Virus record (IMG/VR): IMGVR_UViG_3300049432_000094
Span: 1-46,561 of that record
From: a virus
DNA length: 46,561 nt
Strand: one strand, 5' to 3'
Notes under the pieces: model-generated
Told to the model about the DNA's origin: nothing
The model's input: the letters and a program-made list of their open reading frames with translations, nothing else
Database searches by the model: none
Shown here: positions 31,408-39,720 of the stretch, in pieces
How positions within the stretch are numbered: position 1 is the stretch's first letter
Layout: every line of letters begins with the position of its first letter
Position numbers and translations under genes: made by a program

Positions 31408-32181
31408 TCAGAACTGCGTGACGGGGCCGGTGATGGACACCGACGCCCAGATGAGGTTGTGGTCCGATGCGTCGCCGGAATCGACGAGGCCGGCGCTGTT
31501 GACGACGCACAGGTCGCCGGCGGCGAGGAGGTCGATCCAGTGGCCGCGCATCGGGTTGTCCTGGTATCGGTCGAAGCTGTCGTAGTCGCCGTTCGTGACG
31601 GTGGCGACGCGGGTGCGGACGTCGACGTGGCCGACCTCGGCGATCGCCGCCCGCAGGCCGGTGTCGTACTCGTGGTCGTTGGCGTCGCCGCCGCCGACAC
31701 TGCGGCGAAGCCGGGACAGGTGCTGGGCGATGACCGCGGCCTGCTCGAGCCGCATCTCCGCAGCCATCGCCGGCGGCCGGGTGGGGCTGTCCGGGGCGAT
31801 CAGGTGCGTGTTCCACGTCCACCACCTGACGCCCGTCGAGCGGTGCCAGAAGTTGTGCTCGATGTAGTCGCGCGAGTGGGGGAGGCGGACGACGTTGGTC
31901 GTGATCTTGCGGTGCTTGTTGCCGTCGACGATGCAGTGGTTGCCGCCATCGCCCATGATGAGGCTCCACCCGGTGTGAGACTGGCGTTCGAGCTCAGCGA
32001 GGATCTGCCGGTGCTCGTCGTCCTCTTCGTGGGCCTCGTTGAGCAGGAAGATGGAGGCCTTGGCGGCGAGCATGGTCTGCACGACCTTGGGCAGCCGCTG
32101 ATGCCAGCTCCCGCCGATCGTCTCGTAGCCGCCCTGGACGTTGAACTCGGCGATGCGGAAGGACGCGGTCGCGGTTGCCAT
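31408..32181 (-). CDS. Endonuclease/exonuclease/phosphatase (EEP) family protein A
   Basis: This 257-residue protein has the whole EEP active site: FNVQGG (N14), LLNEAHE (E49), TWNTHLIAP (H126), GGDAND (D166, N168) and SDHNLIW (D240, H241). This fold includes DNase I, AP endonucleases and lipid phosphatases, so the substrate may be DNA or a phospholipid/phosphosugar. No signal peptide. It overlaps (TGATG) the next upstream gene, a second EEP protein, within the lysis cassette. Fits EEP length with no large insert. Confidence 0.85.
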   Translation of the reverse strand: MATATASFRIAEFNVQGGYETIGGSWHQRLPKVVQTMLAAKASIFLLNEAHEEDDEHRQILAELERQSHTGWSLIMGDGGNHCIVDGNKHRKITTNVVRLPHSRDYIEHNFWHRSTGVRWWTWNTHLIAPDSPTRPPAMAAEMRLEQAAVIAQHLSRLRRSVGGGDANDHEYDTGLRAAIAEVGHVDVRTRVATVTNGDYDSFDRYQDNPMRGHWIDLLAAGDLCVVNSAGLVDSGDASDHNLIWASVSITGPVTQF

Positions 32182-32939
32182 CAGACGGGGACCGTGACGT
32201 CGGGGATGACGAGCATCGGGTGATCGGTGGCCGAGCCCAGCTGCACCATCCGTGGCTTGCCGGTCTGAATGTCCTTGGTCTTCTGTGCGCGGATGATGTT
32301 TCCGGCGTCGACGTTGACCATGCCGTGCTTCTTGGCCGCGTCACCCGGCGCGTCTGGCTTGTCGGACGGGGCGTGGTTCTGGTCGCCGAGCACCATCCAC
32401 GACTGGCGCGGCAGCTTCACGGTATCGAGCAGGCAGTCCATCTGCTCGTAGCGGATGTCGTCGTACCGCTTGATGTTGTTGGGGCCCTTCGGCATGAACT
32501 CGAAGTGCACCGAAGCGAGGCCGGCCCGCTTGCCCTCCAGGTGGCCGCGGCCGGCCAACGACCACCGGTTGCGGTCCCAGCCCGGGTAGGTGTCCTCCAG
32601 TTTGAGCTGGAACCACTGCCAGACGTCCGGGTTCCAGATGAAGCCCATGCCGACGCCGGCGTGGCCTTTGCCCTTGGTGATGCAAGAGGCTTCCGGGTGC
32701 AGTTTGATCGCGCCAGTGTTGGTGTCGACCGCGAGCTTGTCGCCCCAACCCATCGCCTTCGCGAAGACCTGGGCGTTCTGGTAGGTGACGAGCTCGTTGA
32801 CCTGGATGACATCGGCGCCAACCTCGCGGCACGCCGCAGCTACTCGCTTGATTCGAGCGTCCTCGTTCGTGCTCAGACCTGCAGCGGCTGCCCAGCTGTC
32901 GAGGGCGCAGACGTTGGTGGAGACAAGCGTGGCGCTCAT
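32181..32939 (-). CDS. Endonuclease/exonuclease/phosphatase (EEP) family protein B
   Basis: This 252-residue protein also has the EEP set: STNVCA (N9), VIQVNEL (E49), LASVHFEF (H145), VLGDQNH (D186, N188) and SATDHPML (D239, H240). It is clearly a paralogue in fold but not close in sequence to protein A. Start 32939 by ATGA overlap with the preceding gene. Both nucleases are placed next to the endolysin. They may degrade host DNA at lysis or work on a cell-wall phosphoester; neither is proven. Confidence 0.85.
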   Translation of the reverse strand: MSATLVSTNVCALDSWAAAAGLSTNEDARIKRVAAACREVGADVIQVNELVTYQNAQVFAKAMGWGDKLAVDTNTGAIKLHPEASCITKGKGHAGVGMGFIWNPDVWQWFQLKLEDTYPGWDRNRWSLAGRGHLEGKRAGLASVHFEFMPKGPNNIKRYDDIRYEQMDCLLDTVKLPRQSWMVLGDQNHAPSDKPDAPGDAAKKHGMVNVDAGNIIRAQKTKDIQTGKPRMVQLGSATDHPMLVIPDVTVPV

Positions 32940-33268
32940 GCTGGCGTCCACTCGTTGTGCTCGATGTAGCCGCGCCAGCTCTCCTCGGGCCTGCGCTGGA
33001 CGAGGATCGAGTTGCTCGACCCGTCTCCCGGGCGGACAGAGATCGAGCCATCCTCGTGTTCGCGGACGGTGTGCGCCCGCAGGTTCGCGAGGAGCCGGCC
33101 CGGCGCGTGGACCATCCACGCGGTTCGAGTCAGGTTGCTCGGCTGGTCATCGACGACGAGCGGCTCACCGGTCTCGCGGTCGAGGACCTTCCAGGCGTCG
33201 CCCTCTTGGAGCTCGTCGTAGGGCAGCGGGAACTCACCTTCGGCCGTGTCGGACAGGCGGCGGCCCAT
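32936..33268 (-). CDS. Hypothetical lysis-region protein, 110 residues
   Basis: Starts MGRRLSDTAEGEFPLPYDEL. A beta-rich protein with AWKVLDRETGEPLVVDD, TRTAWMVHAPG and a C-terminal SISVRPGDGSSNSILV ... SWRGYIEHNEWTP. The last part is reminiscent of DUF6527-like phage proteins (low confidence). TGATG overlap with the endolysin and ATGA with EEP protein B. Confidence 0.7.
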   Translation of the reverse strand: MGRRLSDTAEGEFPLPYDELQEGDAWKVLDRETGEPLVVDDQPSNLTRTAWMVHAPGRLLANLRAHTVREHEDGSISVRPGDGSSNSILVQRRPEESWRGYIEHNEWTPA

Positions 33269-33948
33269 CACGCGACACGCTCGAAGTTGTCGGCGTAGAA
33301 GCAGCGCCCGGTCGCGGTGACGAACCACAGCTTGCCGGTCCGAGCGTCACGCGTGAACGCGACCGCCGTGTGCTCCTCACCGACCGCGACCTGCGCCCCG
33401 TACTGCGGGGCAGCGGTGGTCTGCCGCGTGTACGAGTGGCAGGCAACCTTGCAGCGCATCTTGCCCGGCTTCCCGACCGCCTTCTCCGGGAACACGAACA
33501 GGGGCCGCGCGCCGTACATCTTGGGCCCGTTGTCACGCTGGCTGCCGACCGAACCGAGTCCGCTGCCGGGCGGGTTCCGCCAGTAGTCGACGACCTGCTG
33601 TGCCGCGAGCCAATGGACGCCTTCGTCGCCGGCGACAACGAGATGAATGTGGGGGATCCAGCGAGACGACCTCGGCCGATACCAGGCGGCGCAGCCGAGG
33701 AGGCGGAAGACGAGGACCCGATTGCGCCAGTTGAACCATGACGTGTCGGCCACTGACCGCTTGGTGTGGGTGCCGGCGGACTGTGGGCCGCCGGACCATG
33801 AGCCCTGGTGGACGGTGATGCCGGACCGTTCGCCGCCGAAGTGGGGGGTGGCGAGCATCTTGACCGCTGCGATGAAGATGTAGCGGAGCGCCCAGTTGAC
33901 GGCGTTGCCGTCGTAGGAGGTGCGCTCGCCCCAGGTGTGCGCGGCCAT
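33268..33948 (-). CDS. Endolysin, M15-like peptidase
   Basis: The 226-residue protein is related to actinophage M15-type D,D-peptidase endolysins: VHQGSWSGGPQSAGTHTKRS-VAD (zinc H62-x6-D69 in GTG-start numbering), CAAWYRPRSSRWIPHIHLVV (H101-x-H103) and HWLAAQQVVDYWRNPPG. The third zinc site would be the HxH. A C-terminal 70-residue beta domain (YTRQTTAAPQYGAQVA, then GKLWFVTATGRCFYADNF) is likely the cell-wall binding part. Overlaps the upstream stop; GTG at 33951 is an alternative start. Confidence 0.8.
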   Translation of the reverse strand: MAAHTWGERTSYDGNAVNWALRYIFIAAVKMLATPHFGGERSGITVHQGSWSGGPQSAGTHTKRSVADTSWFNWRNRVLVFRLLGCAAWYRPRSSRWIPHIHLVVAGDEGVHWLAAQQVVDYWRNPPGSGLGSVGSQRDNGPKMYGARPLFVFPEKAVGKPGKMRCKVACHSYTRQTTAAPQYGAQVAVGEEHTAVAFTRDARTGKLWFVTATGRCFYADNFERVA

Positions 33949-34148
33949 CACTCCTCCTCGATGCCGTGCTCAGCGAGCACGTCGGCATAGGAGGGAGGGC
34001 GGGTGCCGTCGTCTTCGTCGGCGAGTCGGACGGCGCGACGCTTCTCGCGGATCTCATCGGCGTAGGCGTCGGGATCCTTCGCCCACTTCGCGGAGCTGAC
34101 TTCAACGGGCAGGTCGTCGACGACGACCACCTCTCGTGGACTGGGCAT
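33948..34148 (-). CDS. Hypothetical acidic protein, 66 residues
   Basis: Starts MPSPREVVVVDDLPVEVSSA and has SSAKWAKDPDAYADEIREKR and a C-terminal acidic end. It is preceded by GGAGGCAGCA (good ribosome site) and overlaps the endolysin. Function unknown. Confidence 0.65.
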   Translation of the reverse strand: MPSPREVVVVDDLPVEVSSAKWAKDPDAYADEIREKRRAVRLADEDDGTRPPSYADVLAEHGIEEE

Positions 34149-34203
34149 TGCTGCCTCCTGGGCATGTCGAAGTGCCCGCTCGAGGCGGGTTAGGGGGGTG
34201 GGG

Positions 34204-34590
34204 TCAGCGGGTGCCGATGATGATCGCGGCGGCGACGCTTACGACGAATACGATGAAGGTGAGGATGCCGAAGATCTGGCCGCTATCCAGTCGCCGACGG
34301 TCTCGTGCCTTCTCAAGCGTGACGTCGGCTGCTTCGCTGGTCGTGGTGCTCTTCTTCAACTCGTCGACAGTGGACGCGATCGGCTTGATCTGCTCGACGA
34401 TCGTCTGCTCGACTCTCAGCGACATCTCCTTCGCGGCGGCGAGCGCGGCGTCGACGGCCTTCTGATTCGAGGACGCTCGAAGCTCGGAGAGCTCCTTGAG
34501 GTGCTCGTGCTTGAGGTCTGAGATCTCGCGGGCGTGTCGGGTGTCGCGCTCTTGGAGCTCGCGAAGATGCTTGATCTCCCGCTCCGTCAT
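34204..34590 (-). CDS. Coiled-coil membrane protein (main frame)
   Basis: The 128-residue frame starts MTEREIKHLRELQERDTRHA. A long coiled coil with heptads is followed by one transmembrane helix near the C-terminus (GQIFGILTFIVFVVSVAAAI). Such proteins flank lysis genes in actinophages. The ATG at 34590 has no ribosome site of its own. Upstream, the same frame reads sensibly (RPDIPDPSILTTE) but has no start codon; see the small ORF at 34587-34652. Confidence 0.68.
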   Translation of the reverse strand: MTEREIKHLRELQERDTRHAREISDLKHEHLKELSELRASSNQKAVDAALAAAKEMSLRVEQTIVEQIKPIASTVDELKKSTTTSEAADVTLEKARDRRRLDSGQIFGILTFIVFVVSVAAAIIIGTR

Positions 34591-34652
34591 TTCCGTGGTG
34601 AGAATGGACGGGTCGGGGATATCGGGACGTTGCCAGGCTGCTCGGCGGTCAT
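34587..34652 (-). CDS. Short leading ORF, possible N-terminus separated by a frameshift
   Basis: This 21-residue ORF starts MTAEQPGNVPISPTRPF, with a strong ribosome site (GGAGGAGGTCGACCC) and ATGA overlap with the upstream stop. Its own stop overlaps the ATG at 34590. A -1 shift after residue 9 would join it to the protein-like PDIPDPSILTTE frame of the next gene. Confidence 0.5.
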   Translation of the reverse strand: MTAEQPGNVPISPTRPFSPRK

Positions 34653-35200
34653 GGGTCGACCTCCTCCGTCGTGCAAGAGCTGTTCTCGTGGGTCTGCGAC
34701 GTGCCGTCGGTGTAGTGCGTGACCCACTTGCCGTCGTCGGTGCAGGACATCGACTCGAGGCCGCGGCCGTCCTCGCCGTCCTTGCCGTCCTTCGGTGGCG
34801 GCGGTGTGCATTGGCCTCGCGCGTCGCAGTAGACCGCGACGGCTTGCGCGAGCTGCGCGATCGTGGGCGCTGGTGCGTCCCGACCGGGCCGGCCTCGCTT
34901 GCCGTTCTTGCCGGGGTCGCCCGGGACTGGGACGAAGCGGACGCCCGGGACCGGGTCGGGCTGGTCGACGACGGGCTCTCCGCCGAGCGCTTCGACCTGC
35001 CGCTCGAGGGCCTCCATGTCGGCGCGGTCCTCGGCGCGTTCCTTGCGGACATCGTCGACCTTCTCCTGCGCGGCGCGTCGGTCCTCGGCGCGGCCAGCAT
35101 CGTACTCGCGGTCGATCCACCAAGCGGCGCCGAGGACGATGATGACGACGATGAGGGCAGCGATCGCTCCGTACAGACGGAAGGTGCGAAGGTCCTTCAT
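34649..35200 (-). CDS. Membrane-anchored protein with coiled coil and collagen-like stretch
   Basis: This 183-residue protein starts MKDLRTFRLYGAIAALIVVI, an N-terminal membrane anchor (about 10-30). Then come a charged coiled coil (AQEKVDDVRKERAEDRADM), a short Gly-x-y run (GDPGKNGKRGRPGRDAP) and a two-Cys C-terminal domain (MSCTDDGKW, NSSCTTEE). Start set by ATGA. Its context is the lysis cassette; a spanin-like or envelope role is possible, unproven. Confidence 0.7.
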   Translation of the reverse strand: MKDLRTFRLYGAIAALIVVIIVLGAAWWIDREYDAGRAEDRRAAQEKVDDVRKERAEDRADMEALERQVEALGGEPVVDQPDPVPGVRFVPVPGDPGKNGKRGRPGRDAPAPTIAQLAQAVAVYCDARGQCTPPPPKDGKDGEDGRGLESMSCTDDGKWVTHYTDGTSQTHENSSCTTEEVDP

Positions 35201-35505
35201 CGCGAGCGGCGGTTGGCCCAGCGGATCGCCGCGACGACGACGAACTTGTACGTCATGCCGATGAAGACGCCGGTGAAGACGGCGTCGCGGACCTGCTTGC
35301 GGTAGGGGAAGTCGTCGCCGAAGACGATGAAGGCTGCGATCCAACAGATCAGGACCGCGATGCTCGTCCACGCGACGGCGAGCGCCCGGCCGACGTTGCC
35401 TCTCCACCATGGCCCGCTGGTGACGTAGAGGAAGGCGCCGAGGGTGGCTGGCAGGACCGTGGCGAGGATCATGATGTCAGCCCATGATTGGACGTTGGGA
35501 ATCAC
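35197..35505 (-). CDS. Holin-like membrane protein, 102 residues
   Basis: GTG start (GTGA overlap). Starts VIPNVQSWADIMILATVLPA and has three transmembrane stretches (about 10-28, 43-61, 80-94), with SGPWWRGNVGRAL between the first two, a pattern seen in actinophage holins. A basic tail ends RWANRRSR. With the 31044 gene there are two holin candidates. Confidence 0.75.
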   Translation of the reverse strand: MIPNVQSWADIMILATVLPATLGAFLYVTSGPWWRGNVGRALAVAWTSIAVLICWIAAFIVFGDDFPYRKQVRDAVFTGVFIGMTYKFVVVAAIRWANRRSR

Positions 35506-35747
35506 GTGTGCCCCTTCATGATCTGCTCGATGGTCTCGTCGAAGCGATGCTCGCGGAGCTGGCGATGCAGCCCTGCGACTCTGTGCACTTCCGGCCACTG
35601 GGCCTGAGTCTCGGCGAGGTCCTTCTCTGCCTTGGCGCGGGCCTCGCCGGCGTCCTTGATCTCCTCGTCGTCCTCGAGCTCGACGTCGGGCAGGGGCTTC
35701 GGCTCTGGTGTCGGCTCGTCGCGGTCGTGCTGCCATGGCCAACGCAT
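35502..35747 (-). CDS. Acidic coiled-coil protein, 81 residues (DUF7620-like)
   Basis: Starts MRWPWQHDRDEPTPEPKPLP, a Pro/Asp-rich start, then a helix (AGEARAKAEKDLAETQAQW) and HRQLREHRFDETIEQIMKG. Small proteins of this pattern sit beside holins in actinophages. TAATG overlap with the gene before and GTGA with the holin after. Role unknown. Confidence 0.7.
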   Translation of the reverse strand: MRWPWQHDRDEPTPEPKPLPDVELEDDEEIKDAGEARAKAEKDLAETQAQWPEVHRVAGLHRQLREHRFDETIEQIMKGHT

Positions 35748-36085
35748 TACGATCCCGCCGCCTTCTGCGACATGACGTTGAGGATCGCGGCGCTCGTCTT
35801 CGCGTGCTCGAGCAGCTCGTGGGTCTGCTCCTGGGATGTCGCTCGTGCGGTCTCGGAGATTATGTGGGCCTCTCGCCACTCGCGAGCCCGAGTCTCCGAC
35901 AACTCGAGCTGCTGCTTGTGCCGTTCCTCGGCGGCCTGCATCGCTTCGCGATGACGGGCTTCGGCAGCTTCGAGGAAGGACACGGGGATCAGCTTCCCTC
36001 GCGCCATTTGCAGGAAGGGAGCTGCGAGCACCAGGGCTAGGGTGCCTAGGGGACCGAGAGCGGTGACCGGGATGCCTTCAAACAT
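35747..36085 (-). CDS. Membrane-anchored coiled-coil protein, 112 residues
   Basis: MFEGIPVTALGPLGTLALVL is one N-terminal transmembrane segment, followed by a 70-residue charged helix (AEARHREAMQAAEERHKQQL). The MFEGIPVTALGPLG start is common in actinophage lysis or tail neighbourhoods. It follows the minor tail gene by 27 bp and leads the lysis-region membrane genes. Confidence 0.7.
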   Translation of the reverse strand: MFEGIPVTALGPLGTLALVLAAPFLQMARGKLIPVSFLEAAEARHREAMQAAEERHKQQLELSETRAREWREAHIISETARATSQEQTHELLEHAKTSAAILNVMSQKAAGS

Positions 36086-36112
36086 CGGTCTGTCCCGCTG
36101 CCGGCGCGGCCG

Positions 36113-37750
36113 TCATGCGGCGACCGCTTGTACCAGGGCAGCGATCGCTCGCTGCTCGTCGAGGGTGTACCAGTCGAGCTCCAGACTCGACGACTTCTCG
36201 TCGACCGAGTAGGCGTTCGAGACGACCCGGTAGGAAGTGGCGCCGTCGTAGCCGACCCCGATGACGGAGCAGACGTAGCCGGGGAGAACTTGGTAGGGCT
36301 TCACCCAGCGGCCGGTGAAGCGGTCGAAGACGAAGCCCGAGACGGTCACCTTCGCGGCGGCTGCGGCGAGCTGCGACTGCTCGATGGTGTCGTTGCCGAG
36401 CGCGTCGGCGACTTCGCTCCAGCTGGTGTCGTCGAGCTTGCCGCTGTGTCGGATCGTCCTGGAGACGATGTGGTCGAGGTTGCTCACGTCGTCGCCGAAC
36501 GAGAGGACCCGGTACGCGCCGGTCGCTGCTTCGGCGGTCACGTAGGCGGCGTCGAGCTCGTCGAGGGTCTCGCCGGTCTGGTCGAAGCCTTCGTCGGCGA
36601 CGATGTCGTAGCGGACGTCGGTGTCCCGTTCGCGCCACTCGGCCCGCCACAAGCCGTTGTACTGCTTGTCCCAGACGGCCCATGTGAAGGCGGGGTTGTA
36701 CTCCATGATCTGCTTGAGCTCGCCGAGCGGGTGGATGCCGTCGGGCCAGACGAGGTCGCGGTGCTGGAAGGTCGCGGTCGTCGCGATCCTGGCGTTGGCG
36801 AGGTCGAGGCGGGGGCAGAAGCGGGCCCAGGAGTCGATGATCGCCTCGTGTGGGAGGACGTAGTCGAAGTTGTAGGAGGGGCCAGTGGTGATCGGGTTGC
36901 GGTTCTTGTCGAGGCGTAGGGCGGTGACGCGGAGGTTGGAGACGTGCATCCAGTCGTCGTCGCCGCCGACGGTGACTGAGGGGCTGTTCCGCAGGTAGCG
37001 GATCGTGAGCCGAAGCGGCGGGTCATCCGAGAAGGGCCCGATGCCGCCGCTCGGCCAGTTGGTCGTGATCTCGCGGTGCCGCACGAGGGGCGAGACGGCG
37101 AAGCCGTGGTCGGTGATCTGGGTGTCCTCGAGGCCGCCGGTGGTGCTGAGGTAGGACTGGATCCGGTTCTCGTTGGTGCCGTTGCCGCAGTCGTAGGTGA
37201 ACTCGTAGGCGGCGATCTCGATCCGGTCGCTGCCGCCGATCTTGGCGCACTCCTCGAGGACGGCATGGGTGAGTCGGCCGACGTAGCCGGAGTTGAGGGC
37301 GCCGGCCTCGATGGTGAACGTCCAGCCGGGCACATTGTCGTCGTCGGGTTGGTTGCCTTGTGCCCACTGGAGCCGGCGGTTGGTGGTGAAGCGTTTCGTC
37401 CAGCCGCCTTCCTCGAGCCGGGTGTCGATCTGGCAGAAGGGGACCTCGCGCTCGGCAAGGTGGGCGGGTCCTTCGCCGATGACGTCGCACTTCCAGACCT
37501 CGCCTCGAGAGCTGAGGCCTCGGCCTGGTCGCTGCATGCGGCCGCCGCCGACCTGCTCTTCGGTCTCGGTGTCGAAGATCGCGATCTCGGCGTGCCGCTC
37601 GAAGTCTTCGGCGTCGATCGCCTGATCGAGATCGAACGATGCGGAGCCGAAGCCGCCGCCATCGACCGACGTGAACGACAGATTGGTCACGTGCTCCGTC
37701 AGCATGCGTTCGCCGCGGGTCTCGGTCAGGCGGACCTCAAAGTCGGTCAT
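36113..37750 (-). CDS. Minor tail protein (phage tail hub/baseplate)
   Basis: This 545-residue protein starts at MTDFEVRLTETRGERMLTEH (37750), by ATGA overlap; a long upstream frame is a shadow of the next tail gene. The N-terminal 100 residues resemble siphovirus tail hub proteins, and the middle and C-terminal parts (FTWAVWDKQYNGLWRAEW, GYVCSVIGVGYDGATSYRVV) show mixed beta strands. It follows the distal-tail-like protein and would close the tail tip. The catalytic role, if any, is not visible. Confidence 0.75.
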   Translation of the reverse strand: MTDFEVRLTETRGERMLTEHVTNLSFTSVDGGGFGSASFDLDQAIDAEDFERHAEIAIFDTETEEQVGGGRMQRPGRGLSSRGEVWKCDVIGEGPAHLAEREVPFCQIDTRLEEGGWTKRFTTNRRLQWAQGNQPDDDNVPGWTFTIEAGALNSGYVGRLTHAVLEECAKIGGSDRIEIAAYEFTYDCGNGTNENRIQSYLSTTGGLEDTQITDHGFAVSPLVRHREITTNWPSGGIGPFSDDPPLRLTIRYLRNSPSVTVGGDDDWMHVSNLRVTALRLDKNRNPITTGPSYNFDYVLPHEAIIDSWARFCPRLDLANARIATTATFQHRDLVWPDGIHPLGELKQIMEYNPAFTWAVWDKQYNGLWRAEWRERDTDVRYDIVADEGFDQTGETLDELDAAYVTAEAATGAYRVLSFGDDVSNLDHIVSRTIRHSGKLDDTSWSEVADALGNDTIEQSQLAAAAAKVTVSGFVFDRFTGRWVKPYQVLPGYVCSVIGVGYDGATSYRVVSNAYSVDEKSSSLELDWYTLDEQRAIAALVQAVAA

Positions 37751-39720
37751 GCGTCCGGGTGGTCGTAGATGGAGAGCGGCAGGTAGGTGTACTCGACGGT
37801 CGTCGTGAGGGCCTTGCTGTCGTCGATGCGTGACGCGGCCGCCGGTGCGGCAGCGGTGGCGAACAGGTGCAGGACGTTCGCAGCGCCCGGGACGAGCTCG
37901 GGAAGTCCGCCTCGGATGTCCGACGGCATGAAGGGCGACGTCACGCCCGGCGTCAGCGCGGAGATCCCCTTGCCGTAGCGGCGCTTGTTGATCCCGTCGA
38001 AGGTGACCGTCTTGCTCGTGTACGACGCCGGCACCTCGACCGATCCCTGCTTGACAGACGTGCCCGGCCGGCCCGCCGGTACGAGGACGATCGCGTCGAG
38101 ATCGATGGACATCGAGGCGTCCTTCCTGACGCCGAAGTTCCACAACGCCGGCCCGAGATCGGTGTCGAGGCCATGGACGGCGTCAGCCAGCGGGGCAGAG
38201 CCAGGCATGGCGACCACGCCGAGGGTGATCCAGTCGTGCCCGGTGTTCGCGACGTCAACGGTGACTCGCGCGGCGGCCTCTTCCTCGAGGAGGACGGAGC
38301 CGGTGCTCGGCGGCTTGTTCCAGAACAGGAGCTCGGTGCCGGCGTCGATGCCGGTGACCCGCACCCAGACCCGGTAGTTGCCGATCGGCAGGTCCTCCCA
38401 CTGGAGGAGGACGGCGTCGGTCGGCACGATCATGGCAACCGAGCCAGAGCTGGCGAGGGTCCGCTTGTTTCCTGAGACGTTGGTCGCGTCGGCTGCGTCG
38501 GTGATCGTCCAGCCGGTCGGCGGGGTCGCGTCCTTCGTCGCGGCGACGAGCGACTTGTAGTACGGGGCCGCCTGGACGGACGGGGTGATCGTGAAGTTCT
38601 CCCAGCGGCTCGTGCCAGCCTGGGAGCCGAAGGCGGTGATGCCGTGCTGCGTCTGCGTCAGGTACGTCGCCGTCGTCGTGGTCATGACCTGCGTCCAGCC
38701 GCCGCCGAGCGCGGCCGCCTGGCGGTAGACGGTGATGGTCTGGCCGATCGCTTCGACCCGCATGCGGTCGCCGGTGACGAAGGTCTCGGAGAAGCCAGGT
38801 CCGACGGTGGCGGCGTTGTTCCACATTTGGTTGTGGAGGATGCTGAAACCGTTCGCGCCAGATCCGCGTAGCCGGATGCCGGTGAAGCCGTCCGATTGGC
38901 GCACGGCGATCGTCGTCTCGATGATGACGTCCGAGAGGCCAGAGTCGATCGTGTTGTACGAGTAGAGCGACGCCCCGGCGATGGTGGCGACGTAGGCCCG
39001 CTGGGCGTCGATGCCGAAGGTGCCGGCGATCGCTGCACCCCAGGCTTGGCCGGTGTCGGCGTTGCCCATGGTGGTCGCGCTGTTCGCCCGGTTGAAGGCG
39101 TCGGAGACCAGCGGGAGTGCGGTGATCAGGGCGCAGGAGGCGAGCGCGATCCGGTGGGCTGCATCCGGTGTCGTGAATCGGAGCTGCGGCGACGTGGGCA
39201 GGTCGCCCTCGATCGGCCCGAAGCGGATCATCATCGGGTTCGAGGCGGCGGTCGGGTCGTTCGTGACGACGGCCGTCCCCGTCACCGGAAGGCTCGCGGC
39301 GCCCGGCTCGGCTGGCAGTGTGACCGTGATCTCGCGCGTCGGGTCTGCGGTCAGGATGTAGTCGACGATCGCCACGTCGGCGGGCTTGGTGCGGAAGAAT
39401 TGCGGCCGCGCCTTGCCCTCGTCCTGCCACTTGAGCCAGGCGCCCTGCCCGACGATGCGGGCGAGCTTCTGGAGGAACGCCGACTGGGCGGCCGCCGTGG
39501 AGCCGGCGACGAACTTGAGCTTGAGGAGTACCTGCCGGTCGCCGAAGTAGGCCGACGTCAGGTGGTCGCCGTGCTCGGTCAGCCGCGGCGAGCTCGAGTA
39601 GCGGCGCGACGGCGAGCTCACCGACGAGCCGGTCTGGACGGTGACGAGAGTGTGGTCGTCGACGTCGAGAACGATCGCCGGCGAGATCGGAGACTGGACG
39701 AACTGGCGGTAGTGAGCCAT
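37747..39720 (-). CDS. Minor tail protein with distal-tail N-terminus and lectin-like insert
   Basis: This 657-residue protein starts MAHYRQFVQSPISPAIVLDV. Residues 1-150 fit a distal tail (Dit-like) beta domain. Residues about 205-385 contain DAFNRANSATTMGNADTGQ-AW, then VAVRQSDGFTGIRLRG-like strands and FGSQAGTSRWENFTI, a concanavalin/LamG-type beta sandwich that could bind sugars. The C-terminal third has WITLGVVAMPGSAP and TYLPLSIYDHPDA. TAATG overlap with the tape measure stop. Confidence 0.77.
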   Translation of the reverse strand: MAHYRQFVQSPISPAIVLDVDDHTLVTVQTGSSVSSPSRRYSSSPRLTEHGDHLTSAYFGDRQVLLKLKFVAGSTAAAQSAFLQKLARIVGQGAWLKWQDEGKARPQFFRTKPADVAIVDYILTADPTREITVTLPAEPGAASLPVTGTAVVTNDPTAASNPMMIRFGPIEGDLPTSPQLRFTTPDAAHRIALASCALITALPLVSDAFNRANSATTMGNADTGQAWGAAIAGTFGIDAQRAYVATIAGASLYSYNTIDSGLSDVIIETTIAVRQSDGFTGIRLRGSGANGFSILHNQMWNNAATVGPGFSETFVTGDRMRVEAIGQTITVYRQAAALGGGWTQVMTTTTATYLTQTQHGITAFGSQAGTSRWENFTITPSVQAAPYYKSLVAATKDATPPTGWTITDAADATNVSGNKRTLASSGSVAMIVPTDAVLLQWEDLPIGNYRVWVRVTGIDAGTELLFWNKPPSTGSVLLEEEAAARVTVDVANTGHDWITLGVVAMPGSAPLADAVHGLDTDLGPALWNFGVRKDASMSIDLDAIVLVPAGRPGTSVKQGSVEVPASYTSKTVTFDGINKRRYGKGISALTPGVTSPFMPSDIRGGLPELVPGAANVLHLFATAAAPAAASRIDDSKALTTTVEYTYLPLSIYDHPDA

